Below are positions 1-7,104 of a DNA stretch of 26,146 bases, one piece after another. The stretch is taken from assembly GCA_902464035.1 (NCBI GenBank), contig CABQHT010000026.1, forward strand, positions 1-26,146, given 5' to 3'. The notes under the pieces were generated by a model. The model was not told where the DNA came from. It made no database searches and saw only the letters and a program-made list of their open reading frames with translations. Position numbers and translations under genes: made by a program. Source of the DNA: an uncultured Collinsella sp. (GTDB lineage: Bacteria; Actinomycetota; Coriobacteriia; Coriobacteriales; Coriobacteriaceae). How positions within the stretch are numbered: position 1 is the first letter of the stretch; every line of letters begins with the position of its first letter.

Positions 1-37
1 TTCATTACTCCAACGACGAATTCTAGGCGGTGTCCCC

Positions 38-80
38 TCCCTTTCAAGAAAGGGAAGAGGCGGGGCATGCCCCGCCTCTT
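38..80. terminator. Two adjacent perfect hairpins, possible terminator
   Basis: An 8-bp stem (TCCCTTTC with GAAAGGGA, loop AA, 38-55) is followed directly by a perfect 26-base palindrome at 55-80 centred on GCATGC. Neither side has a long T run, so rho-independent termination is only a guess. The pair lies downstream of the minus-strand cyclo-ligase gene and beside the left edge of the window, so it may separate that gene from an unseen neighbour. Confidence 0.5.
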
Positions 81-106
81 ACACCACATCTCTGCGCGCT
101 ACCATG

Positions 107-168
107 AGCGTGGATAATCTCCCGTTTTTTGCCCCCGAACAGTCCCAAAGTGGGAGTTTTTCCACGCT
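107..168. repeat. 17-bp inverted repeat with AGCGTGGA ends
   Basis: The arms at 107-123 and 152-168 match at about 15 of 17 positions. Each has AGCGTGGA at the outside and CTCCC at the inside, around a 28-base loop. A smaller hairpin (TCCCA-aag-TGGGA followed by GTTTTT) lies on the right side. The outer core GAGCGTGGATA is shared with the repeat units at 4097-4295, so this may be a second, differently organised member of the same intergenic family. No coding sequence is visible in 1-195. Confidence 0.6.
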
Positions 169-195
169 TATCTTGCGGGTGCGATACAACGACAT

Positions 196-792
196 TTAGG
201 CGCTGACGATGTTGGGCAGCGGCAGGTCGTGGACGTCGGTGGGGACGTGGTCGATGCGCTGTTCGTCAAAGGCGATGCCGACGATTTGACATGCGGGCGA
301 GAGCATGGACAGGTAACGGTCGTAGCAGCCGCCGCCGTAGCCCAGGCGCGCGCCGGTTTGGTCGAAGGCCACGAGCGGCACAACAATCATGTCGAGTGCT
401 TCGGCAGGCACGATGGGGAAGCGGTTGCTGCCGATGTCCGCGGCAGCGAAGGTTCGCGTGGGATGAGTGATAAACGGAGCCGCGGACGCATCGTCGGCGG
501 CAACTGCCCGCATGCACATACGCTGGCCACAAGCTGCGGCTTCGGCTGCCGAGAGCATGCACGGATAGGCTGCGCGCCAGCCGCGCGCGGCGGCCGCAGC
601 GGCAAACGCGGCAGGGTCTGCCTCGGAACCCATCGCGGCATAGACGGCAACGGTGCGCGGCGCCGCGGCATCCAAGCGGCCCAGCAGCTCAACCAGCCGC
701 ATGCAAATGACAGCAGACTTTGCCTTCCGAACATCCAAATCAATCGCATCGCGCCGAGCAATTACCGCCCGCCGCAACTCAGCCTTATCCAT
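196..792 (-). CDS. 5-formyltetrahydrofolate cyclo-ligase (MTHFS family)
   Basis: This 198-residue protein converts 5-formyltetrahydrofolate to 5,10-methenyltetrahydrofolate using ATP and so returns formyl-folate to one-carbon metabolism in the cytoplasm. The C-terminal signature LGYGGGCYDRYL, the preceding DMIVVPLVAFD strand and the N-terminal KAELRRAVIARRDAI helix are typical of the family, and the length is normal (about 180-200 residues). I start it at the ATG at 792 because GGAGGGGG lies about six bases upstream; the frame is open a further nine codons but has no better site. The next gene upstream on the same strand is the M16C protease, 123 bp away across a REP-like hairpin, so the two are probably not tightly cotranscribed. 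The symbol varies between genomes (fthC, ygfA, yqgN) and is left blank. Confidence 0.9.
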   Translation of the reverse strand: MDKAELRRAVIARRDAIDLDVRKAKSAVICMRLVELLGRLDAAAPRTVAVYAAMGSEADPAAFAAAAAARGWRAAYPCMLSAAEAAACGQRMCMRAVAADDASAAPFITHPTRTFAAADIGSNRFPIVPAEALDMIVVPLVAFDQTGARLGYGGGCYDRYLSMLSPACQIVGIAFDEQRIDHVPTDVHDLPLPNIVSA

Positions 793-819
793 CCTAGCCC
801 CCTCCCCCAAACCTACCAA

Positions 820-904
820 AAAGGGACAGGTTTATTTTGGCAGGTTTTATCTGGGCAAATGTCGAAACCACCACAAAGGTGCCTGTCCCCTTTGTGGTGG
901 TTTT
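820..904. repeat. REP-like palindrome, also a likely terminator
   Basis: A perfect 15-bp stem (865-879 with 889-903) closes a 9-base loop, TGCCTGTCC, and is followed on the plus strand by TTTTG. The loop and right arm contain GTGCCTGTCCCC, a motif I associate with REP-type elements mobilised by Y1 (RAYT/TnpA-REP) transposases; this association is from memory. A second inverted copy, AAAGGGACAGG at 820-830, can pair with CCTGTCCC at 883-890, giving an alternative fold. It sits 12 bp past the stop codon of the minus-strand protease, so it could end that transcript. Confidence 0.65.
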
Positions 905-915
905 GCTTGCTGTGG

Positions 916-3900
916 CTAGCCCAGCAGGTCGACTACGTTGAAGTTGGCGTTGCTCTTGGCGATGACGTCGCGGCCGCCAAAGACGCAGGTGGGCGACTCG
1001 GCTGCGATGCGCGTGACATCGGCGCCGAGCGAGCGCAGCTCACCGGGCGTGGCGGCGAGCATCTGGGCGCGACGCTCCTTGCGCGCGTGCGGATCGAGCC
1101 CGGCCAGGTAGGTCGTGTTGCGGCGCTTGGTGAGCGCGTACGGCTTCACCGGCGCGTCCATGCCGCTCACGCAGCTCACGATAAAGCCCTCAAAGGCGGC
1201 CTCGTCGGGCTCAAAGCTGCCGAGCCATTCGCCTGCGCGCGCCACGCGCTCAATCGAGGGATCGATTGCCGGGTCGCGGTAGGTGTAGAACGCCGCCTGA
1301 CGCTCGCCTGCCGCGCGGAATCCGCAGCCGTACGCACCGCCCTTCACGCGGATCTCGTTCCACAGGTAGTCGTAGGAGAGCGCGTTGGCGGCAACCGCCC
1401 AGGCGCCCGTCACGTCGAGCCCCAAGCGACGTGGGTCGCACGCGCTTGCCGCAAAGCAGATGTCGCTGGGGATGACAAAAGCCTCGTGGCGGTCGCACGG
1501 CGCCGGCACCACGAGCGCGTCGCGGCCGGCATCGGCGCCGTCGCCCGCGCCAAGCCCCAGGTCGCCCGCGGCATCCCAGTACGCGTCAAAGTCCTCGTCG
1601 CTGCCGGTAAAGCTCGCCAGGCAGCCATCGGCCACAAAGATGCGGCCCGCCAGCTCGGCAAGCTTGGCACGCAGGCCGTCCAGGCGCTCGTCAAAGTGCT
1701 CGAGCAGATCACGCAGGAACAGGTAGAAGTCCACGCCCGAAAGCTGCTCGCGCACCACGGCCGAAGGCGAGCTGTAGCTCATCGCGCGACCGAGCGCCGT
1801 CGAGTGACCGTTGTTGATAAAGCCCTGCTCAAGCCCAATGCGAATCTGCGTGAGCACGTCGCGCACGCGGTCGGCGTCGGCATCTGCCAAAAGCGTGCTC
1901 GACCATACCTCGCGCGGCAGACTCGCCAGTGCATCGATCTTCTCGGACAGGGCGCCGGCGCTCACCAGCAGGTAGGGGCGCACGCCGTCCACGTCGGGCT
2001 GGGTCATGACCTCGGTCGTAAAGCTCAAAAAGCCCAGCTTGCCGGCGAGCAAGTTGTCGAGTTCCTCGGCCGAGTGCTCGCGCGTGGGCAGCTGTTTGAG
2101 CAGGCGGCAGAGCAGCGTCACATAGGGCAGGTCTTCAAACGCGACGCAGCTCAGGTCGAAATACTGCATGGCGTAGGCCAGGCGGTTGGTGGGAATGTCG
2201 TGGCGCAGACAGGGGATGGGCGCGGTCGTGTCCACAACCAGCGGCGGCTCGGGGCACGCCTCGCCAATGTCGGACACGCGCAGGCGCGGCAACGTGGCCT
2301 TGTCCTCGGGCGTGTCCTCGGCTTCCTGCGCGGCACGCAGCGCGGCCGTGCGCTCGACCACGTCGGCCAGCTCGGAATCGGTCATGGCGTCGCGCTTGGC
2401 TGCCAGCTCAGCGGCCTCGGCGCCCTCCGAGCCGGCGCCAGCGTTCACCGGCACCAGCTCGACGAGCGCCATGTGGTCGTTCTCCAGTACCAACTCGCGC
2501 AGCAGGTCCTCAAAGTAGCTGCCGTCCAGCTCGCCGCGCAGCTCCTCGTACACTGGGCCGTACTTGAGCGCCAGCGTCGCGGCGTTGTCATCATAGAGCC
2601 AGGTGCTCAGCGCGTCGCACGCAATGGCCACGCCGTCGGCGATACCGTAGTCGCGCTGGCGCAGGTCGTATTCGTTGCTGCTGATGATGGCCTCCAGGCG
2701 CTCGCGCGGAACGCCGTGCTCGCACAGGTCGCGGCAGGCATCCTGGAACACGCGACGTAGCTCGCGCGCCACGCCGGGCTGCGCGTTTTGCAGCATGATG
2801 AGCTCGTAGGGCTGCAGGCTCTCGGCCGCGGTGTAGCTCACCACGTTGCCGCCTAGGCCGGCGGCAAGAATAGCCTTCTTAATTGGTGCCTCGTTGGAGC
2901 CCAGCAGCGCCTCGAACAGGATGTCCGCCGCGATCGTGCGCTTGCGGTCGAGCGCACTGCCCAGCACAAGACCCAGGCCCACCAAGGCGTTCTCGGGCGT
3001 GGTGGCCATCTCGATGCGCTTGTACTCGCAGGTCACGGGCGCCTGCACGTCCAGCGGATTGGGTGCCAGCGTGGACGGGTCCTCGCCGGCGGCGACGGCA
3101 GCGTCCATGCGGCGGCTCGCGGCACTCGGCTGCGACAGATAACGCTCGTCCAAAAAGGCCAGTGCACGGTCCACGTCCAGGTCGCCGTAGAGCGTGATGT
3201 AGGAGTTGGAAGGATTGTAGTGGCGCGCGTGCGTGTCCAGGAACTGCTCGTGGGTGAGCGCGGGAATCGCGCGCGGGTCGCCGCCGCTTTCGTGCGCATA
3301 GGCAGTGTCGGGATAGAGCGCGGCGTTGACGGCGTCGTCCAGCACGCTCATGGGGTCGGACAGCGCGCCCTTCATTTCGTTGAACACCACGCCGTTATAG
3401 CGCAGCGTGCCCTCGCGCAGGCTGGCGGAGCTGCTGTCGCCCTCGCCCACGGCGCCCTCCGGCAGGTCCAGCTCGTAGTGCCAGCCCTCCTGCTCAAAAA
3501 TGGTGGGCTTGGTATAGATGGCCGGGTTGAACACCGCGTCCAGGTACACGTCCATCAGGTTGTACAGGTCCTGCTCGTTGGTGGTGGCAACGGGGTAGAT
3601 GGTTTTGTCGGGGTAGGTCATGGCGTTGAGGAACGTCTGCATGGAGCTCTTGATCAGGTCGACAAACGGCTCCTTGACGGGGAACTTTGCCGACCCGCAC
3701 AGCACCGAGTGCTCAAGAATATGGAACACGCCGGTGGAATCGGCCGGCGGCGTCTTAAAGCCAATGGCAAAGGCCTTGTTTTCGTCGTCGCACGCCAGGT
3801 ACAGCAGGCGAGCGCCCGAGGCGGTGTGGCGCAGCACGTAGGCGTCCGAGTCGAGCTCGGGCACGGTCTCGCAGCGCTCGACGGCAAAGCCGTGGCAGGT

Positions 3901-3960
3901 GGTGCCGGGCACCAGCAGCGCGGCGGCAGCGGCGCGCGGGTCGGTTGAGGTGGTGGGCAT
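916..3960 (-). CDS. M16C zinc metallopeptidase (insulinase/presequence protease family)
   Basis: This is a 1014-residue protein of the M16C class (PreP/Cym1-like), a two-halved clam-shell enzyme that degrades peptides inside a closed chamber. The inverted zinc motif HxxEH is visible as HILEHSVLCGS about 90 residues from the N-terminus, followed by KFPVKEPFVDL and MNAMTYPDKT-like segments characteristic of the family. The C-terminal half retains a GGAYGCGF motif, as expected of the second M16 domain. The length matches full M16C enzymes (about 970-1050). The ATG at 3960 is preceded by AAGGAGA at the right spacing; upstream in-frame codons lie in the leader. There is no signal peptide, so it is probably cytoplasmic and involved in peptide turnover; the substrate is unknown. 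Confidence 0.93.
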   Translation of the reverse strand: MPTTSTDPRAAAAALLVPGTTCHGFAVERCETVPELDSDAYVLRHTASGARLLYLACDDENKAFAIGFKTPPADSTGVFHILEHSVLCGSAKFPVKEPFVDLIKSSMQTFLNAMTYPDKTIYPVATTNEQDLYNLMDVYLDAVFNPAIYTKPTIFEQEGWHYELDLPEGAVGEGDSSSASLREGTLRYNGVVFNEMKGALSDPMSVLDDAVNAALYPDTAYAHESGGDPRAIPALTHEQFLDTHARHYNPSNSYITLYGDLDVDRALAFLDERYLSQPSAASRRMDAAVAAGEDPSTLAPNPLDVQAPVTCEYKRIEMATTPENALVGLGLVLGSALDRKRTIAADILFEALLGSNEAPIKKAILAAGLGGNVVSYTAAESLQPYELIMLQNAQPGVARELRRVFQDACRDLCEHGVPRERLEAIISSNEYDLRQRDYGIADGVAIACDALSTWLYDDNAATLALKYGPVYEELRGELDGSYFEDLLRELVLENDHMALVELVPVNAGAGSEGAEAAELAAKRDAMTDSELADVVERTAALRAAQEAEDTPEDKATLPRLRVSDIGEACPEPPLVVDTTAPIPCLRHDIPTNRLAYAMQYFDLSCVAFEDLPYVTLLCRLLKQLPTREHSAEELDNLLAGKLGFLSFTTEVMTQPDVDGVRPYLLVSAGALSEKIDALASLPREVWSSTLLADADADRVRDVLTQIRIGLEQGFINNGHSTALGRAMSYSSPSAVVREQLSGVDFYLFLRDLLEHFDERLDGLRAKLAELAGRIFVADGCLASFTGSDEDFDAYWDAAGDLGLGAGDGADAGRDALVVPAPCDRHEAFVIPSDICFAASACDPRRLGLDVTGAWAVAANALSYDYLWNEIRVKGGAYGCGFRAAGERQAAFYTYRDPAIDPSIERVARAGEWLGSFEPDEAAFEGFIVSCVSGMDAPVKPYALTKRRNTTYLAGLDPHARKERRAQMLAATPGELRSLGADVTRIAAESPTCVFGGRDVIAKSNANFNVVDLLG

Positions 3961-4012
3961 ATGCAGTCTCCTTTGACGCCCCAGCGGGGGCGAATCGAGT
4001 CGAATCCTCGAG

Positions 4013-4018
4013 AGTATA
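4013..4018 (-). promoter_or_regulatory. -10 element of the M16C protease gene
   Basis: On the minus strand TATACT lies about 53 bases upstream of the protease start codon. I see no convincing -35 hexamer 16-18 bases further up. A small GC hairpin (CGCCCC-agc-GGGGCG, near 3977-3992) lies in the predicted leader. Confidence 0.4.
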
Positions 4019-4096
4019 CCCATATGGGGCCGCGGCACTGCGGCGAACTGGAGACGATGCCGGCTGATCGTCGATCACTCGCGGTTCGCCCGCCGC

Positions 4097-4295
4097 ACGA
4101 GCGTGGATATCTGGACGAACGAGCGTGGAAAATTGGACGCTCGCCAAACGAGAGTGGATATTCGGACAAACGAGCGAGGATTTTCGGACATCTATCGAAC
4201 GAGAGTGGATATTTGGACGGAATCTGCCGCAAAAGCCCCAAAAATCGTCCAAATACCCACTCTCGATATCCGACCGTCCGAAAATCTTCGCTCGT
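4097..4295. repeat. Ordered 51-bp composite repeat with fold-back copy
   Basis: Five direct copies of a 21-base unit of the form ACGAGNGTGGATATTNGGACG start at 4097, 4119, 4148, 4170 and 4199. The spacing alternates 22, 29, 22, 29, so two alternating unit types make a 51-bp period. Two more units lie on the opposite strand (4275-4295 and 4246-4266), again 29 apart. Units 4-5 (4170-4219) and the inverted pair (4246-4295) form 50-base arms matching at about 38 positions, around a 26-base loop. The block fills most of the gap between two minus-strand genes; the rest of 3961-4353 shows only the promoter noted above. It is not CRISPR: there are no unique spacers of constant length. The function is unknown. 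Confidence 0.85.
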
Positions 4296-4353
4296 GCGGT
4301 GGCGGCTACGGCAAGGCGTCATCGCCGGATCGGTAATGGCTCTGCCGGACGAC

Positions 4354-4845
4354 TTATTCCTGCGCAGCCTCGTGCTCGTCCATCAGGAACAGCCTAAGAA
4401 CCAGCTTGATGACATTTCCCGGTTTGACTTCAGCCGTGCCAAAGACGCTGCGCTCGGCGAGCTCGCTGCAGTATGCATAGATGTCGCGGATAAGGTCCGC
4501 GCCCGAAAGCGTAAACATGTAGCCTACGTCCGAAAGCGCATTGGGCGCGGCGGGCAACTTGGCCATGTGACAGAACGTTTGCAGGTCGGGCGCCATAACA
4601 TTCTGGTAGTCGAGGTGGCCGCTGACATCCTGCGCGGCAAGCTCCAATTGGCGCACAAAATCCAGCGCCGCCGCTAACACAAAGCTCGGCGTAGGCGCAT
4701 TAACGTCCTGAGTGGTCGCTACAAGCCTGCCCGCCGCCTGCGTGACAAGCCAGGCGACCTCGCGCTGGCAGCGCACGGCCTTGCGCGTAACCGGCTTGAT
4801 GGACGAAGAAGAAACGCTCCCCTTAGGCGGATTCGAAGCAGTCAT
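4354..4845 (-). CDS. Hypothetical protein, 163 residues
   Basis: I do not recognise the family. The first 20 residues are polar and Ser-rich (MTASNPPKGSVSSSSIKP), followed by a predicted helical domain with hydrophobic patches such as SFVLAAALDFVRQLELAA and ends rich in Leu and Glu. There is no signal peptide, membrane span or cysteine pair. The codon bias matches neighbouring genes and GGGAGGG lies five to six bases before the ATG at 4845, so translation looks real. Its start region lies 11 bp from the divergent reading frame at 4857, and the stop is about 60 bp from the composite repeat, which lies downstream of it. A small helical regulatory or adaptor protein is possible, but nothing in the sequence proves it. 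Confidence 0.7.
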   Translation of the reverse strand: MTASNPPKGSVSSSSIKPVTRKAVRCQREVAWLVTQAAGRLVATTQDVNAPTPSFVLAAALDFVRQLELAAQDVSGHLDYQNVMAPDLQTFCHMAKLPAAPNALSDVGYMFTLSGADLIRDIYAYCSELAERSVFGTAEVKPGNVIKLVLRLFLMDEHEAAQE

Positions 4846-4856
4846 AAGACCCTCCC

Positions 4857-5273
4857 ATGAACAATCCGGCCCAACAAGCCCGGATGAAACACGTGCTACA
4901 TCAGTATACAGGGGAGTGGGGTAGCGGGGTACAAGTGCGCCAGCGGCAAACCGAGAGCATCAACAATGTGCCTCCGCTCTATTTGGACGATGGTACGTGC
5001 GTCATTAAGTACTCGGTTCAAGCGCCGGGTACCGTTGGTTTTCGAGACCAGAATTACAACCGTAAAATGCTCAACTGCATGGAATGTGACGTCCCAGTCG
5101 GAGTCATATTTGCAACCGAGGTGGGCTCTAAGGTGCTCGGCCTTGCGTTTGTTGAGCGGCTCGAGCCCGAAAACGGATGGTTTGGACCCAATACGGTGTT
5201 TCTTGAGGCCCATCGCATTGAGTTCGATCGCTCGGAAAAGAGGCATGAAAAGGCGGGGCTTCTGCCGTATTAG
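4857..5273 (+). CDS. Small protein resembling the N-terminal region of some HNH endonucleases; possibly truncated
   Basis: This frame is open for 138 residues. The part from about residue 38 (VPPLYLDDGTCVIKYS) through GFRDQNYNRKML, VPVGVIF and KVLGLAFVE to GWFGPNTVFLEA follows a pattern I associate with the domain that precedes the HNH nuclease in some restriction-like proteins; this is a recollection of the pattern, not a database match. No HNH motif follows before the stop, so this is either a stand-alone domain or the front of a decayed gene. The start is unsure: the ATG at 4857 has no ribosome-binding site, while GTG at 4935 has GGGG five bases upstream. Codon use is less biased to G/C endings than in neighbouring genes, which would fit acquired or decaying DNA. 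Confidence 0.5.
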   Translation: MNNPAQQARMKHVLHQYTGEWGSGVQVRQRQTESINNVPPLYLDDGTCVIKYSVQAPGTVGFRDQNYNRKMLNCMECDVPVGVIFATEVGSKVLGLAFVERLEPENGWFGPNTVFLEAHRIEFDRSEKRHEKAGLLPY

Positions 5274-5395
5274 CGTATTTGGCTTTGGCGGTCTTTTACG
5301 ATCGTGTTGTTTGATCGGATCGCGCGGCGATGCAATCTCGCGCACGCCTGCTGGTGCATGCTCTTCCTGATTTGTATAGCGAGAGGGGAGCGAGC

Positions 5396-5680
5396 GTGAG
5401 CTGGCGAGGCGATATTGCGATGGGGAAGTACGGAAAACTGCCGTGTGCCCTTATAGACAACAAAATGTTTCCGAGCGTAGAAGTTGATTGCGGACCGTTT
5501 GTCGTCGCCTGTTCTTGCTGCGGCTCGCAAATACCATGCCTCGACATTCGGTTCATCGATGCGCGCGACAGGCTTAGCGACGAAGCGAGAAAACGGACAG
5601 GCGTTCATATGCCGGTGTATCAGGAGAAATGCCCTGTTTGTGGTCTCGGTATCGTGTACGACGCCGGCGACGAGGGATAG
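5396..5680 (+). CDS. Hypothetical small protein with two CxxC pairs
   Basis: About 94 residues if started at the GTG at 5396, which has GAGGGGAG at good spacing; the frame is open 22 codons further upstream but without such a site. Two cysteine pairs are visible, CSCCGSQ near residue 41 and CPVCGLG near residue 81, separated by a charged helix (DIRFIDARDRLSDEARKR). This arrangement suggests a zinc ribbon that stabilises a small DNA-, RNA- or protein-binding fold. No membrane span or signal is present. It follows the 4857 frame on the same strand after 122 bp and is convergent with the DUF5710-type gene. I do not recognise the family. Confidence 0.6.
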   Translation: MSWRGDIAMGKYGKLPCALIDNKMFPSVEVDCGPFVVACSCCGSQIPCLDIRFIDARDRLSDEARKRTGVHMPVYQEKCPVCGLGIVYDAGDEG

Positions 5681-5718
5681 GTAATGTGGAGGAGCTGGCT
5701 GTGAAGGCATCTCCATCT

Positions 5719-6405
5719 CTACAAATAAATCCCCTCACCGAGCTGCTTGTGGAACTCGGCGTGATGGTCGCGTGCCCAAGTAAAGAGTGCCTGGTCAAAG
5801 TCGGTGCGCGTGGCCGGGACGCCAAAGACGCCGGCAACTTCGACACGCACAAACTCCAGTGCCGGCAGCTTGTTGATGGCGGTGAGGGCAAACGGGGACG
5901 TGGGTTCTTCGAACAGATAGTGGCTGCCTTGCAGCGCGTCGCAACTGGTGCACGTGTTGCCGAGCGACGGGGCTTTGGAGGCTCGCGCGCCTACGGGCTT
6001 GTAGCCGCAGCGCTTAGAAAGATAGTCGCGGATCTCGTCCGGCACGCAGCCAAGAGCGGGCACGATGGCGAGTGCGTTGGCGTTGGCCGTGTCGATGGCA
6101 ATGTGCCCGGCTTCGTTGGGCGCGTGCGCGATGGCGATGCCCTTGTCGTCATCGGTTCGATAGGGAATGCCGAAGGCCGCGACCGAGGTCTCTTTGTGAC
6201 ACTTCCAGCACTCGCGCTTGCCCAGTACTAGATATATATACGGCGCTGAGGGGTCGGATCGGTCAACACCGGGCAGCCACTCGGCAAGGGGCTCGGGGTT
6301 GACGCCGCTGGGTACATACCAGATCTTCTTGGTCCGGTCCCATTTGGCGCCCAGCGCCTTGGCTTCTTCTTTGTGCGAAAAGGGGACATCGAGCTCGGTG
6401 CGCAT
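5719..6405 (-). CDS. DUF5710-type domain protein with cysteine pairs
   Basis: A 228-residue protein. Residues 1-45 (LDVPFSHKEEAKALGAKWD followed by KKIWYVP) match the short DUF5710 fold, found at the N-terminus of primase-like and mobile-element proteins and also alone in chromosomal proteins. The remainder has CWKCHKE near residue 65 and CTSCDALQG near residue 150, which could together bind one zinc ion, with a region rich in Ala, Ile and Asp between them. I start it at the ATG at 6405 because AAGGAG lies six bases upstream; a further 12 codons are open but unsupported. Function is unknown; nucleic-acid binding is an inference from the N-terminal domain. Neighbours give no operon context. 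Confidence 0.8.
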   Translation of the reverse strand: MRTELDVPFSHKEEAKALGAKWDRTKKIWYVPSGVNPEPLAEWLPGVDRSDPSAPYIYLVLGKRECWKCHKETSVAAFGIPYRTDDDKGIAIAHAPNEAGHIAIDTANANALAIVPALGCVPDEIRDYLSKRCGYKPVGARASKAPSLGNTCTSCDALQGSHYLFEEPTSPFALTAINKLPALEFVRVEVAGVFGVPATRTDFDQALFTWARDHHAEFHKQLGEGIYL

Positions 6406-6695
6406 GGCGGCTCCTTGGTGCTGCAGGTGCGAGTGGCTCAAGGATACCGCAGGGCGCAGACATCGCGGCGTTTTGCTGAGAAGTTGCGGCGCGGACTGCT
6501 TGGTTACGCCGTTAGATAAATTGGCAAGTAGATGGTCGGCTTTTGACCAGTTGGGCGGTTGGAGCAGCTTGCGGCGCAGTTTTGTGCCTGGCTATTGTTG
6601 ATGTTGGGGTATTGAATATATTTGGCTGCCATTCGTCAGGTGAATTGATGTTACGTTGCGATGACGGTTGGAACTGCCAGCGGATTTAGCGACAT
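6406..6695. other. Gene-free stretch, no feature recognised
   Basis: Between the DUF5710-type gene and the tRNA terminator I see no convincing reading frame, RNA or repeat. The 5' end holds the ribosome-binding site of the minus-strand gene. The rest is mixed-composition DNA, more A+T-rich near 6600-6660, and may be decayed sequence. Confidence 0.5.
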
Positions 6696-6732
6696 AAAAC
6701 AAAACAGCCCAGAGGACATAGCCTCTGAGCTG
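6696..6732 (-). terminator. Terminator of tRNA-Val
   Basis: On the minus strand a stem of about 11 bp (CAGCTCAGAGG with CCTCTGGGCTG, one G-T pair and a six-base loop) is followed by TTTTGTTTT. It begins nine bases after the tRNA CCA end, as expected of a monocistronic tRNA transcript. Confidence 0.85.
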
Positions 6733-6740
6733 CGAACATT

Positions 6741-6815
6741 TGGTGGGCGTTAGAAGATTTGAACTTCTGACCTCTTCCGTGTCAGGGAAGCGCTCTCCCC
6801 CTGAGCTAAACGCCC
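6741..6815 (-). tRNA. tRNA-Val (anticodon GAC)
   Basis: A complete 75-nt cloverleaf is visible on the minus strand: 7-bp acceptor (GGGCGTT with AACGCCC), D arm GCTC/GAGC, anticodon stem CTTCC/GGAAG closing the loop CTGACAC, T arm AGAAG-TTCAAAT-CTTCT, discriminator A and an encoded CCA. The anticodon GAC reads GUC and GUU valine codons. It has its own promoter 30 bp upstream and a terminator immediately after, so it stands as a single gene. Confidence 0.97.
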
Positions 6816-6844
6816 GATCAAGGGTGCGCAAGCGCGCAAGGGAT

Positions 6845-6873
6845 AATATAACGGAGCCTGAACTCGGTGGCAA
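6845..6873 (-). promoter_or_regulatory. Promoter of tRNA-Val
   Basis: On the minus strand the -35 hexamer TTGCCA (6873-6868) and -10 hexamer TATATT (6850-6845) are separated by exactly 17 bases. The -10 element lies 30 bases before the first tRNA nucleotide. This is the clearest housekeeping promoter in the window. Confidence 0.8.
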
Positions 6874-7104
6874 GAACATTTTTAAAAATCGCTTACATTG
6901 TGGAATTCGGGGGCTTTGTCATATCCATTTCAAAAGAGCCTGCTGCCGCGATTTGACTGTCGCATAATGCAAGGCCATTGCGGTATCGAGCTATGGAAAG
7001 ACGTCTGCGGAATTGTCCTACCGATAAGCGGACAAGCCTCCAGCTGGTGCCTTCGCCGTGGTAAGGTAAGCCGAATTGTTTCCAGGCTGCTTCGAGGGAA
7101 TGGA

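Noticed and set aside
229..2760. 843-codon open frame on the plus strand
   Set aside because: It is antisense to the cyclo-ligase and M16C protease genes, whose motifs are certain; long antisense frames are common in GC-rich coding DNA.
4097..4295. CRISPR array
   Set aside because: Gaps between units are 1 and 8 bases, not constant spacers of about 30; units are imperfect and some are inverted; no cas genes.
3654..4322. Coding of a 17-residue repeat protein across the composite repeat
   Set aside because: At least five frames are open over the same bases, none has a convincing ribosome-binding site, and the frames run into the start of the M16C gene.
6406..6690. Small RNA or gene remnant between the DUF5710-type gene and tRNA-Val
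   Set aside because: No stable long hairpin, promoter pair or protein-like frame that I could support.
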